A stretch of 64,000 nt of DNA. Source: Thelephora terrestris (taxonomy: Eukaryota; Basidiomycota; Agaricomycetes; Thelephorales; Thelephoraceae). Both the position numbers and the translations under genes were made by a program. Shown piece by piece: positions 13,885 to 24,787 of this stretch (positions are counted from its first letter, which is position 1; each line of letters begins with the position of its first letter). The stretch is from assembly GCA_015956445.1 (NCBI GenBank), contig WIUZ02000016.1, forward strand, positions 744,001-808,000, read 5' to 3'. A model generated the notes under the pieces. The model was not told the DNA's origin and made no database searches. It saw nothing but the letters and a program-made list of their open reading frames with translations.

Positions 13885-14366
13885 GCAGGCCCACAACCCT
13901 GACAGAACACATCTAAGGAACATTTGTAAAGATTACACAATGCATTCAGATCATTCCACCTGGGGAACATTGTGGGTACATGACTGGGGAAAATTCCAAA
14001 TGTAATCAACCTGCAATGCCATGAGCACATGTTTGATTCCATGGGAGCTTTACATTTCATGTACATTTGGAATGTACTTAGATGATGTAACCCTCCCTGT
14101 GATGTAGGGGAACATGTTGGGGAAATTTGAGCTGAGATCAAGATTTGAGGATCAGATATTGGTAAGGGAAATTTTTGGGAAACTGGGAAGGAAAATTTGA
14201 AATGTGATCAGTCTGCAACCACTGATCGCATGCAGATTCCATTGGTTGGGAACATTCTAAATGTATTCAACATGGTTTCGGCGGTTACATTGTGAGAAAA
14301 TTGCACCTGTTTCTGTGATGTTTTCAGGATGTTATCACTTGTTTCCAGGTAACCTCGCCCCCAGTG

Positions 14367-15996
14367 TCGTCCGCTGCCGCTGCTGCAAACGGGGAGGTCG
14401 GCATAGAAGATGGTTACCGAAGACGAACCGGCTGGATCAGCCCCAGCAGCCTGACTGGTAGCTGCAGCAGGAACTGCGGTCGAATCCAACGGCTCATGCA
14501 ATCCTCCAGTGGCTTTCGTGTGCGACCTCGTAGATAGCAATGGACCCGTGTTTTGGAGTGGGTGCAGCATGTTGGTTGCCCTCCTTGTCCTTGTTTGGCA
14601 TACATTCCCCCTTCTTCCGATCGCCGAATCTGTTGTCCCTCTCTCCTTGCGTTTGGATTGCGCACCTTTCTTTCCTTTCTCCTTCTCAACCTGCAACGGT
14701 GTCACCTGTGGCCACACCCCCACCCCAAAATCTTCTCCCTCGAAGGTGCATTTTTTGTTGCTGCGGTGGCAAGCTACACACTTTATCTTTGCACGGTCCT
14801 CACCCGCATACCAGGTGGGAATACACCTCTCCCGAAGTTTCCGTCGTTCTGAACATCATTCACACTTCTGTTGACCTCTTCAGCTTCTCTTCTACGAGAT
14901 GGCGAGCTAAACAATCACCGCTCCCACCACTTGCGGAACAATTTGTGCATCCACTGCGTCTCCTTCCGCCATTGTTAAACCCCCCAGCTTGATCCCCACA
15001 GCGAACAACCCCCTCTCCCTCTCTATCCCAACAGTCGGATTGATTCCCGTGTGCGAAACAGTGGTTGTAGCCGTCCGTAGTCTCTTGGTGGAGGTGGATG
15101 GTCCATCCGGTTTGCTTGGTGAGCTGGAAAGCCCTCGCTTTGCCTTTTTGCTTGGCTTCGCAGGTATGGTTCTGTTTTGCAGCGGCTCGGGCCTCGGTGT
15201 CTGCACTACACCCGGGATCAAGACGGCTTTCTCCTTACCCTTGTGAGAGCTCTCTGCGAGCATCGTCGCATCACCTTCCACCATCTCTACATCTTTGTTG
15301 TATTCTGTGGTTTGCAGTGTCGAAAGTCTAGAGGACATACTCTTGGCCGCTGGCGTGAGCATGTTGTCCGTGTCGCTCAGCTGCGGAGGGTTCTCTAAAT
15401 GTGCATTTCCCTCCTCGGAGCTTTTCACAGCGGGGTCCGCGCCTTCGTCGACGGTTTGAACATTATCCCCACCATCTGGGACTTGAGTAGGCAAAGTCTT
15501 GGACGACTTTGCATTTGAATGGAGGGCTCTGGTATCCTCCACTTTCCCAAAGTCGGGAACCATGTGCGCCTGCAAAAGCTTCTCTTTCACAAACGCATGC
15601 GCCAGTTCGGTAATGAAATCGAATGGCGTGAAGTTGAACAGGCGGCACAAATCCCTGTGCCTAGTCTACTTGCTCGCGCCATGAGATCTTCTTGCGTTTG
15701 CCTCCAGTCATCTCACTCACCAACCAAGCAGACATGTGCTCAGCCCACAGCTTTCTCAGCTCCACTTCTACACGCAAACGAGTTGACATCCTCCTGAGTC
15801 TCCAGATCGCCAGCACAGATCTCCAGACGACTTCAAGCGTACAGGGAGCGTTGGAAACAAGCGCTTTGACGTTCCGCTTTGACCACCTGCTTGGGACGTG
15901 GGGAGCCTCGGCGTCCTCTTCCGCTAAAATTAATTCCTCAAATGGCGCAATCCCATTTTGGCCCTCGGTAGGGCTCCAGCTCAACGAAACGTCCAT
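14367..15996 (-). pseudogene. W1: Cys-rich unknown family, 3' end cut by M0
   Basis: Exon 1 (15,996-15,721) encodes a domain with WSKRNVKALVSNAPC, VVWRSVLAIWRLRRM and WAEHMSAWL. An intron of 60 bp follows (donor GTGAGTGAG, acceptor GACTAG, 15,661-15,720). Exon 2 (from 15,660) begins HRDLCRLFNFTPFDF in aligned form and continues as a low-complexity, Ser/Lys-rich region ending near 14,930. Exon 3 (about 14,850-14,367) carries KIKCVACHRSNKKCTFEGED, a CxxC-x6-C motif, and SVTIFYADLPV. It stops at the CAGTG end of M0, so the helical C-terminus kept by W2 and W3 is missing. The domain order equals W2. Function is unknown; a zinc-binding nuclear protein is possible. Confidence 0.6.
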
Positions 15997-16689
15997 GCGG
16001 AATTGAGGGAGAGTTGAAAAAGGCGACAGATGACGTGGCTAGAAAGACCGTTCGTTGATTCACGTGCACCTCCCCGATTTGGGCGCCGCGTTTGCGGCAC
16101 CGATGTGTTGTTTTACGAGCAGTTCCCTCCTTTTCTCACCAACCGACAGACCGTTCTCTTTTAAATATGTATATATTGTGTGTCCCTCAAGCGACGCCTA
16201 CGGTCTTCGCAACTCATCGTTGATGTGTGGAAGCTGGTAAATTGATCGAGCGCGTGTGACCCTGACACAAGGCTGAAGTCCATGGTCCAAATTTGGTAGT
16301 GGCCAGAGATCAAATCAAATTGTCCGCCTGCAACATCATCACCCCTGGTACTCAACTCTCCTGCAACATGGAACAGGATTCGTCATTGGCGAACAGGAGA
16401 GTCTCCAACATCTTTTATGGATGTTCAGAGGCAGAAATACGTGGGCTGGTGGCTGGGACATCTGGATGGGAAAAAGACCTTTGGGGATCCGGCGTGGTGA
16501 TCCGCTTGCGGAAGAACATGGAGGAGCGTCTATACCAGGAGGAGGGAGTTGGAGAGCTGTGGGCTCACAAGGGACTTGTAGAGCCGTGGGCTCAAAACAC
16601 GTGGGCTTGGGGCATGAGTGGAGTCGTTGTGTTATAGCAGAGACGGAATTGATCAAGTGTGAGATCAGAGCAGGTGTATTGCAAGGAAC

Positions 16690-17208
16690 CGGGAGAATCG
16701 CTCAGCGATGAACAACAACGCGGAGGCGTCTCTACCTCTTCCCGGGTTAGCGGGAGTGACACTGAGCCCTGGTGGTGAAGGCTCTGCGCAGCACGCAACA
16801 ATCTTCCACATTGACCTCACCAGTTTTGCGTTGCCAACGGATCTAGGGGTATCGTTGGCGCAACTGGAGCTCCGGCACACGGAGCTCATGGCTCTCTTGC
16901 ACAAAGAAGTGGAGGATGTTGGGAAGGTTGTCAAAAAACACGCCGAACGAAGGGAAACAATGGAGCTGATTATCGCAAACTTGAGCCGGGCCATCTCGCA
17001 GCGTGAGGTTGCCCTAGCCCACCGCAACCACGAAGCTGAAGATGGAACAGAAATGTTGTGGGGAGAGGGTAGTGATCAGAACATGGGTGTGGAAGATGTT
17101 GAAAGGGATGACAGAGGATTTCAAGATGTAGTGGAGGAAGAGCTGGATCTTGACCCGCTGTTCCAGTGGGGTATCAAGGCAGTGCACGTTGGTGTCTTTG
17201 GAAGCTAG
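16690..17208 (+). pseudogene. W3: C-terminal fragment of the W family
   Basis: An open frame of 166 codons from ATG 16,708, on the opposite strand to W1 and W2. Its middle aligns with the W2 C-terminus: HATIFHIDLTSFALP against the W2 block LYYTDLTPFGVV, then LRHTELMALLHKEVEDVGKV and a long helix ending ISQREVALAHR, followed by an acidic tail. The N-terminal domain and the Cys motif are absent upstream, where only short open frames exist, so this is either a fragment or a shortened gene. It lies between W1 and W2. Confidence 0.45.
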
Positions 17209-17581
17209 CTGGGATCCATAGGCTGGGGTGAATAGATATAAGCAAGAGCCTTTGCGCGGAGTTGCTACCGCGATGAGAGGCATTGACCTTGTGTGAGGGC
17301 AGAGTGGCACAGCAGCAGCGCAACTCAATGTATATCGCCGCCCAACCTTCCTCAATGGACGCGCATTTGAACGGTGCACGAGACGTGTGTAGACCCATTG
17401 CGAGTGTGGGCTTGTTTGTGAGACAGAGTCTCCTCGAGTTACATCCCTTCTCCCACCCTTTCAAAACGCAACGAAGAGGTAAACCAATAGAAATCCAGAA
17501 AATATAGTTCATTTACACGAGACAGCAGATATATAGATATGAACTTGTAATTATTGGCAAAAAAACCTATGTTTCCTTCTC
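17209..17581. other. Intergenic, nothing seen
   Basis: This lies between the W3 fragment and the 3' end of W2. It holds only short open frames in both directions, no repeat ends and no promoter-like run beyond AT-rich sequence near 17,500-17,580. Confidence 0.5.
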
Positions 17582-19615
17582 TCATGTTTGCGGTGGACTG
17601 TTCCCCCCCTGCGGCCCCTCAAAGTCCGGAATGCCCCCTCCTGCAGCGCTCCTAACCATTTGGTCCCTAAACGCATCCGTTTCCAGGTTAATCATGTCAG
17701 CGACGGTGGGCTCAAAGTCAGAGCGCGGAAAGAGAGGTCGACCACCACGTTCGACAATAGCGACGTTCAGCGAGGCGAGAAGCTGCGCTCCAATCTGGCT
17801 ACACTTGGAACCGGTGGCGAGGACCTCGGAGACATCGTTCCACTCCCTTCGCATAATTGTGCAGAGCTGCATACGGTACAGCTGAAGGTTGAGCAGCAAT
17901 TGCTCGGGATCCTGTGCCACCACTCCAAATGGAGTCAGATCAGTGTAGTAGAGGGTGGTACAGTTTGCAGCGCTGGGATCACCGGCAGTGGGTCTAATGG
18001 GAGATGAGGAATGGACCGTAGCCACCGCAGCGGTGGTCTGTGGCGTTACCATCACCTGTCTCATGGAGGGGGGCGCAGTAGATGGGGCTGCATTGCGCAG
18101 TGCATAGCAGGTGGACTTAGCCTTCTTGGACCTCGTGATGGGACCGCTCGCACGTGTTGCGATGCTGGGAACGTCTACCACGCTCTCGGACTCCGTCTGC
18201 AGGGCCTCATCTTTGGGGATCAGGACTGGCCATATTTCGATTCCAAAGTGCTCGGCGCGGAAGCTGCACCCTTGCTTTCGATTCTTGCATTTCTGGCATT
18301 GGATGTTGATTCTCTCCTGGCTGCCACACCATTGTGGCAAGCAACTCTCGCGCGAACCATCCCGAGATTCACAGCCAATGCATACCTAAGGGGGTGTGAG
18401 CAATATGTATATGATTGACCTAAAAGGCTACTCACCCATTGCTTTGCCAACAAAACCATGGTCGTGTCCACCGGAGCTCCCTCATTCACTGTTATCGCCC
18501 CGAGGTCCAGCCCTCCCGCAAGAAATGACCTGGCTTTTCCACCACACCGCTTTTTTGTAGACGTCGAGGGGCCGTCTTCCTTGCTGGGGGAGTTCGACAG
18601 CTCGCGCTTCGTCCCGATGGTGGGTTGGGTGCTGGGGACCTTCTTCTCCATGGGCCTGGGCCTTGTTTTCTTCTTTACCCCTTGTTCCTCACCGGCTCTA
18701 CCCTTGCCTTTGTTAACCTTCCGCGGCACCACCAGCATGCCCTCCTCGTCCATCAGAATGTCCTCCCAGGGGCTGGGGGTTTGGGAAACACTTGACCTCA
18801 TCGGAACGTCCTCCTGGGGAGCAGGGGATTGCAGGATGTTTGTCCTCGGAACGAGTTCCTGAGGGGCGGGGGTATGGGAGAGCCTTGTTGTTATCAGAAA
18901 GACTTCTTGAGGGGCGGAGATTTGTTGAACGCTTGACCTCGTCGGAACATCCATCTGGGGAGCGGCGGATTGGAAGATGTTTGTTCTCGGAACGAGTTCC
19001 TGTAGGGCGGGGGTATGGGAGAGCGTTGTCCTTATCGGAAAGACTTCTTGAGGGGCGGGGGTTTGTAGGACACTTGCCCTAATCGGGATGTCCTCCCGGG
19101 GAACTGGGGTATGAGAGGCGCTTCCCCTCGCAGGGGGAGCGGGTGTGCTTTCGTAGTTGGCGAATTCTGGAAACATGTGTGGAACCATGTGTTCATTCTT
19201 GACGGCCTCTCGTGCATAGTCGAGGATGATTTTGAATGGATTGACATGGAAAGCCCTGCAAAGATCCCTGTGCCTCGACTGCACTCCCACCCTCAGCTCA
19301 GTCATGAATATGAGAGCCGATACTGAGGTCACTTACCAGCCACGCCACCATATGTTCCGCCCACGGCCCTGCAAGTGACTCCTCTCGCTCCAACCGTTCT
19401 TCCATGCTCCGCAAGCGCCAGATTGCCAGCACGCACTTCCACATCACTTCCTCACAGGCAGGGGAGTTTGTAATCAGCGCACGCATCTCCTTCTTGGACC
19501 AGCCAGTTCCAGGGTTGGGAGTTTCATCGTCGTTCTCCACGATTTTGTATTCCTTGAACGGTGCGATCGCGTTGGGACCCTGGTCCAGAGTCCGGGTGGT
19601 AGAGAGGTTGCCCAT
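17582..19615 (-). CDS. W2: Cys-rich unknown protein, three exons
   Basis: Exon 1 runs 19,615-19,337 (start MGNLSTTRTLDQGPN, chosen as the ATG opening the region shared with W1; an upstream in-frame codon exists). Intron about 19,274-19,336 (donor GTAAGT). Exon 2 19,273-18,436; intron 18,386-18,435 (GTGAGT to CTTAG). Exon 3 18,385-17,582. Exon 1 carries WSKKEMRALITNSPACEEVM and LAIWRLRSMEERLE. Exon 2 has six or so ~18-residue repeats around TPAPQELVPRTN (about 18,780-19,090), then a Lys-rich stretch. Exon 3 starts with a cysteine cluster including CIGC, CLPQWC and CQKCKNRKQGC, suggesting zinc binding, then LYYTDLTPFGVV and a helical end. I do not know the function. Frames are open through all three exons, so it may be expressed. 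Confidence 0.55.
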
Positions 19616-20148
19616 GATGGGGAAGGGAGGCGAGTGTTGGGAACAAAGAAGATGGAGATGGCAGGGAAAGAGTTTCATTTGTTTTTGCGCTATTACCGTA
19701 TTTGGACGCTTCGCGCCCTGGATGCCGTGTTGGGAACGAGTTGAAGGCTGGTATCTAGACTAGATATTACAGCTTCATGTCTGCACGCACGGTCACCTCC
19801 CTCCAACAGGCCCTATTCCTGTAGGGAAGTGCACCCTTTTCGCTTTAACTTCCACCAAGCCTAGAGACTAAGGTTGCATGAGGGTATTTGCAAATTACAA
19901 CGCGATAGCTATGAAATAGGGGCTCCACAACGTCTGCGAATATTATAAAGGGAGAGCTCGTTCACAGGACATCCCTGTTCACGTTCTCCAATGTCCGCTT
20001 GCAATCAGGACACACCAGCCTCAACAATGCTTGACAGACTTGCAAGTCAAACTATCGCCAGCCCTGGTAACAGGAGATTCTCTTTGATGTAAGCCACGTG
20101 ACGTTGACCGGCATCACCTGAGAGGAACGCTAATAATAGAATATAAGT
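19616..20148. other. Intergenic with the F-box1 upstream region
   Basis: From about 19,925 the sequence is homologous, in inverted orientation, to the region upstream of F-box2 (40,707-40,930). Shared landmarks are the TATAA-type word, TCACGT, GACACACCAG and GATGTAAG(C/T)CACGTG. An AT-rich TATAAG lies directly at the F-box1 start. The duplicated block therefore includes the promoter. Confidence 0.6.
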
Positions 20149-21552
20149 ATGGGACATGAGGTCGACGAGGTCGATATACGGGAGTTGGAGGGAAAAATCG
20201 AGGAGGGTATGGGAAATGCAGGTCGCTTGAAACGAGCACAAAACACCCTCCTCAACATCTCGATTCGAGTCCCTCCCGAGTTGCTCGGATACATCTTCCT
20301 CTGCATCGTAGGTGACCACAACCGGCTGCGCAGTCTGCACGGCGCCTGCTATCGATTTCTATTCGTTTGCCACCGTTGGTACCACGTCGCACGCAGTACT
20401 CCTGAGTTGTGGACCTTCTGGGGGCACACACTTGCGCACTGGTTGAGTCGTTTCGACCGCTCCGGTGCGCTCCCCATGGACCTCACTCTCAATCTTGATC
20501 AAGTCAGCGGTCCTTCCTCCCCCCTCCATGGTCCCCTACAAGTGGCACTATGGGATCACGCAGAACAGGACATCGTCCGTTCACTTAACCTGCGGAGCGA
20601 GAGGAAGGGTGTTCTCACAGAGGTTCTTGAGGCATTGACTCCAGATGAAAACCAACTTCATGTTTCCAGTTTACAGACGATCACTCTGCATTTTGTAGAC
20701 GCTTCCGCATTTACGGCGCGCACCCACTTTCCCCGCCTCACCTATCTCGAGCTTGCAATGGGTACCCACGTCAGAGATTGGCTCACTATTGGGAACCACA
20801 CCGGGGCCCTCACCACTGTTGTGCTCACGCTCAAGAACGAGGGCATTCCAAGTTTCCCCTGGATCCCTGAGCTGCTCTGCTTTTTGGGCAACAACCCGCA
20901 TCTTCGCGATATCACCATCAGATCTCTAGAGACCGTCGACGTGGATGAGCCCGCTCCACATCACCTTGTTCCTATGCATGCGCTGGAGAGAATCTCCCTC
21001 GAAGGAAGTTGCGGGTCGGTTTACCACCTGCTTCGCCGGCTCCATTGTCCGCAATCAATGGACTTCATGTGCCTCACTATGGCTGAATCTCAACCGTGCG
21101 AGATTCTGGATACCCTTGGCCAGTCACTGCGAAAGCACCTTCTTCATGAGCGGAAGTTCCGCACCGATCTGGGAATCTGGCTCCTGTGCTTTTCAGGTTT
21201 TATTCACTTGCAGGCTAGCGACACCACACATAGCGTGGACAGGATACAACAGAACAGCTTTGCGAGTTTCCAGGCTCGTCTGTCGGAGGCCATGAACTAC
21301 GAAGAATACGCCCAGCTGTGTGAAGACATTGCGGCATGTGTTCCAATGGAGGCGGTGGTATATTTGGGGGGTGAGATGGGGATGGACATCGTCATACGGC
21401 TCGCCTCCATGTTTCCGAATATCACCAAGGTGGATCTCGATTACGTCGAAGTCGAGAGCGGTTTCCTACAATCAAAACAGGGGGGCATCAAGACGAAGCT
21501 CTTCCCATCGCTTCAAAAGCTCCGTTCACAGGTTTCAGCTACTTTTTCCCCA

Positions 21553-22102
21553 TGGGTCATGGGCCATACGGCATGACAAAATCCCATGACCCATGGGCCA
21601 TACGTCGCCATACGACAGGTACAAATCCCCATGACCCATGGACCATACGATGGTGTGTGGGCCCCATGACCCATGGGTTGTATGGTGCTGTATGACAGTA
21701 TGGCCTGTCCATGACCCCATGGGTTGTACGATGCCATACGGTGGTATGCCCTTCCCATGACCCATGGGCCATACGGTGGTCCTGGACAGCCATCCACCCT
21801 GCCCATGACCCATGGGGCGTACAGCGCCGTACGGTGGTATGCCCTACCCATGACCCATGGAGCGTATGGTGCCGTACGGGGGTTTGCCCTACCCATGACC
21901 CATGGATTGTACGGCGCCGTACGGTGGTATGCCCTACCCATGACCCATGGAGCGTACGGTGCTGTACGGGGGTTTGCCCTACCCATGACCCATGGAGCGT
22001 ACGGTGCCGTATGACAGTTTGCTCTACCCATGACCCATGGGGCATATGGTGCCGTACAGTGGTATGCCCTGCCCATGACCCATGGAGCGTACGGCGCCGT
22101 AC
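21553..22102. repeat. Z1 left-arm minisatellite, 45-bp units
   Basis: Units repeat at exactly 45 bp (for example CATGACCCATGG at 21,804, 21,849 and 21,894). Each unit holds the near-palindrome CCATGGGTCATGG and the 14-bp palindrome GTACGGCGCCGTAC or close variants. The array continues after Y-B at 24,423-24,787. Long open frames on both strands here are by-products of a unit length divisible by three. Confidence 0.9.
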
Positions 22103-22122
22103 TGTCAGGGTTGTGGGCCTGC

Positions 22123-22746
22123 TTACTGTTTGTGGGGCGCTAGAGGATTAGCAGATGGGTGAGGGGTGTCGGGTCGAGGCTTGAAAGGAGTACCGGGAGT
22201 AGAGGTGAGAGGCGGAGGAATATCAAGAGAGAGAGGTGACTCCGTTTGATAGGGGTGCACTGGCGAATGGTAGTCCTGGCAGAATTGATGTAGCGTTTGT
22301 ACGAACGGGTCGAAGTCTTGGTCGCTAAGACGTTCGAAGTTGACGAGGTATTCTATGACTGAATAAGGTAATTCAGTTGGTACTTCCCACCAAAGAACGA
22401 TGATAGCAGGGGAATGGGTGTGGATGTTAGTGGTAAGGTGAACGCGTGGATTAGGGAAGTAGAAAGCGGGGCTTATACTGAAGTAGACGGTCGCTAGGAC
22501 GCTCTCAGTAAAGTCGGAGTTCCAAAGGAACTGATGATCGGCGCCTAAGAGAAAAGGAGGAGTGGTGACTCCGGCGTCAAGAGCCGCGAAGGGGCGATAG
22601 TAAGGAAAATGAGTAAGTAAACCGGCTGTTCGGTTTACTTGGAGACTTCTGATAAGTTTATACTCCCAGATAGATCTCCTGGCGTCAGGGATGACGGGGC
22701 GTTGGACTGGACTGGTAGAAGGGAAGGGGTTTGGGGCACTGAACAT
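22123..22746 (-). CDS. Y2 protein of Y-B
   Basis: 207 residues, differing from the Y-A copy at roughly seven positions (for example NPRVHL for NPRIHL, FVQTLHQ for FVQQLHQ). The frame, length, upstream TATA box and the donor-like GTAAGC at the stop codon are all kept. Function is unknown. The conservation of frame with mostly mild replacements suggests the protein was under constraint until these copies spread. Confidence 0.65.
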   Translation of the reverse strand: MFSAPNPFPSTSPVQRPVIPDARRSIWEYKLIRSLQVNRTAGLLTHFPYYRPFAALDAGVTTPPFLLGADHQFLWNSDFTESVLATVYFSISPAFYFPNPRVHLTTNIHTHSPAIIVLWWEVPTELPYSVIEYLVNFERLSDQDFDPFVQTLHQFCQDYHSPVHPYQTESPLSLDIPPPLTSTPGTPFKPRPDTPHPSANPLAPHKQ

Positions 22747-23407
22747 ACACTGGCAGGAGGATTCCTGCTAGAATGAGTCAGAAGTGGTAAGACGGAGGAG
22801 AATTCCTCAGCTTACTGGTTTATTCAAGTTTGTGGGTAGAGGAGTACAGAAGAGATTGAGAATGGGGAAAAGAAAGGAGCGAACGCTCTTCCTTATATAC
22901 CCCGTCCTCTACAGGAGTCATTATTCTATCGCGAACCAAACTAGGATCAACATGGTCTGTGCGTAATTTAGGGCAGGGTAAATGAGTCGGAGTGAGGGGA
23001 CTTTGGAACAATCGATGGTAATTACTAATACGGGAACAATAGCGGTTTGAGCTGATGGAAGCATTTGGGGATTTCTGGTGTTTCATGGTAGCAATAGAAT
23101 CACGGTGGGGATTTCTCATGATCGATGGGGATTTCTCTGGATCAATGGTAGCAATAGAAGCATGGTGGGGATTTCCCATGATCGACGGGGATTTCTCTGG
23201 ATTTGATGGGATTGCGATTGGGGTTGAGGGTTTGTTTATCCTAATTGGGATGTAAATAGATCATGATTCGTTGTCTTCCCTTTTCGTCGCTTTATTGAGT
23301 CAGTCGTATATAATCCAAGAGGATTATTGGTCTTTTCCCCTCATCGTCTCCTTTCCCTTCCCACTACTACCACTACCACTATCCCCTCTCAAACATCTCT
23401 GATAACT

Positions 23408-24151
23408 ATGACTGCCTTCGTTGCCAACAACGCCGTGCTCAACGCTGCCGCTACCCCCTTCGACTTCGTCCCGTCCTTCGAGACGGATGCTCCCTACAAC
23501 GTGGAGCAACACCTGTATGACTCTCCCGCCAACATCGCTCACGACAACCGAGTTGCCGTCGACTTCCTTACCGCCCACAATGCCCCTACTGAGTTCTGGG
23601 AACAGGCTGGGTATGAAGACCCCAGGTCTTCTAGGCCTCGTGTTGAACCGGCTCATCCTGGAGCCGTACTTTTGTTGGATATTATGGAGAGGGATCGGGA
23701 GGATCGGATTGCGAAGTTGGAGAAGCGCGTGGATCTCATGTACGTCATCATGAACAGTTTAAATGATGACTTCTCTCACTTCGCTTTGGAACATTGGGGA
23801 CCTTTCCAGGCATCTCTCTTCCGATATTTCGGACATCAATGTCACGGGGCTTACTGCACCGACCCCCCTTGCAAGTCCCCAGTCATCCCTTCGCCTCCGC
23901 CAGGATCAGGGCGTTCCTCTCCCTCCATCCCCTCCCTGGAGTCCTGCCCCAGTTCGCCAGATGGTAGAGAGGTCCCAGAAGAAGAGGACCCGCAAGAATC
24001 CGATGACTCGTTCTGGTCAACGTTGTCGTCCCTCCGACAAGTCACGGCAAGTACGGATGAAGTTGAAGGTGGAAGTGGCGGGTCTCCAAGACCGGTATGG
24101 GTTCGCCTTAGTGAGCGAGGCCTTGTCGGACGTGAAGCAAGAAATGCATGA
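23408..24151 (+). CDS. Y1 protein of Y-B
   Basis: 247 residues from ATG 23,408, identical in this frame to the Y-A copy. The second conserved frame extends to 24,317 and carries VEVAGLQDRYGFALVSEAL and the Cys/His block PQSVHNPHHFAHRCPFAQ, followed by CGCDVDPF. In that second frame the protein changes between Y-B and Y-C are clearly fewer than in the first frame over the same bases, so the C-terminal coding probably uses it. The family is unknown. Confidence 0.6.
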   Translation: MTAFVANNAVLNAAATPFDFVPSFETDAPYNVEQHLYDSPANIAHDNRVAVDFLTAHNAPTEFWEQAGYEDPRSSRPRVEPAHPGAVLLLDIMERDREDRIAKLEKRVDLMYVIMNSLNDDFSHFALEHWGPFQASLFRYFGHQCHGAYCTDPPCKSPVIPSPPPGSGRSSPSIPSLESCPSSPDGREVPEEEDPQESDDSFWSTLSSLRQVTASTDEVEGGSGGSPRPVWVRLSERGLVGREARNA

Positions 24152-24787
24152 GAGTTTGTTTCATGACGTGTTAGGATGCAGGGAGTTTTGGCAAGATCCG
24201 GTAACTCGAGTTTATTCGTATTGCCCTCAGAGTGTACACAACCCTCACCATTTCGCTCATCGCTGTCCGTTTGCTCAGGAATGTGGTTGTGACGTAGATC
24301 CTTTTGTCCTTGTCTGAACTTGTAGTTTCGTTTAGTTGTCTTTGTATTACTATTACTGCGAATAAGACCAATGTCTTGGATTATCTGTGTGATTTTGGTT
24401 ACTATGTCACGCGTTCGTGACACGTACGACAGTTTGCTCTGTCCATGACCCATGGAGCGTACGGCGCCATACAGTGATATGCCCTGCCCATGACCCATGG
24501 GTCATACAGTGCCGTACGGGGGTTTGCCCTACCCATGACCCATGGAGTGTATGGCGCTGTACGACAGTATGCCTTGCCCATGACCCATGGGTCATACGGC
24601 ACCGTACGGTGGAATGCCTTGTCCATGACCCATGAAGCGTACGGCGCTGTACAGTGGTTTGCTCTGCCCATGACCCATGGAGTGTACGGTGCCGTATGGT
24701 GGTATGCCCTACCCATGACCCATGGAGCGTACGGCGCCGTACAGTGGAATGCCTTGCCCATGACCCATGGGTTGTACGGTGCCGTAC

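Larger units (their letters stand above)
11583..13904 (+). mobile_element. Y-A: 2.3-kb gene-bearing TGTCA element, looks whole
   Basis: It starts TGTCACGAACGCGTGACA and ends CCACAACCCTGACA, with a perfect 5-bp duplication GAACA (11,578-11,582 and 13,905-13,909). It has two divergent genes: Y1 on the - strand toward the left end and Y2 on the + strand reaching within 20 bp of the right end. Each has its own TATA box (TATATAAT near 12,692-12,698 on -, TATATAAGG at 13,107 on +), and a short tandem array lies between them. There is no transposase or integrase and there are no direct terminal repeats. TG...CA ends with a 5-bp duplication also fit a solo LTR; either way it is a small unit with two genes. 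It is nearly identical to Y-B, hence recent. Confidence 0.85.
11111..14366. mobile_element. M0: CACTG-type element remnant hosting Y-A
   Basis: The flanks of Y-A (11,111-11,577 and 13,910-14,366) are non-coding and rich in words such as ACATTTGAAATGTA, like the other CACTG elements. The right end is CCCCCAGTG at 14,366, cutting into the W1 gene. I could not find a matching left CACTGGGGG end near 11.1 kb, and the two sides are not an obvious palindrome, so it may be truncated or a non-palindromic member. Confidence 0.45.
22103..24422 (-). mobile_element. Y-B: 2.3-kb TGTCA element, looks whole
   Basis: Reverse-orientation copy of Y-A, 2,320 bp, from TGTCAGGGTTGTGGGCC to CACGCGTTCGTGACA. The perfect 5-bp duplication is CGTAC (22,098-22,102 and 24,423-24,427), inside the Z1 minisatellite palindrome. 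Genes, tandem array and promoters match Y-A, with only a handful of differences, so the two insertions are recent relative to each other. Confidence 0.9.

Noticed and set aside
15000-19300. Long + strand frames opposite W1 and W2
   Set aside because: They are shadows of the - strand exons; the intron signals, the cysteine cluster and homology between W1 and W2 are on the - strand.
21513-22151. Several 90-190 codon frames on both strands of the Z1 array
   Set aside because: The 45-bp unit is a multiple of three and free of stops in several frames; the peptides are simple repeats.
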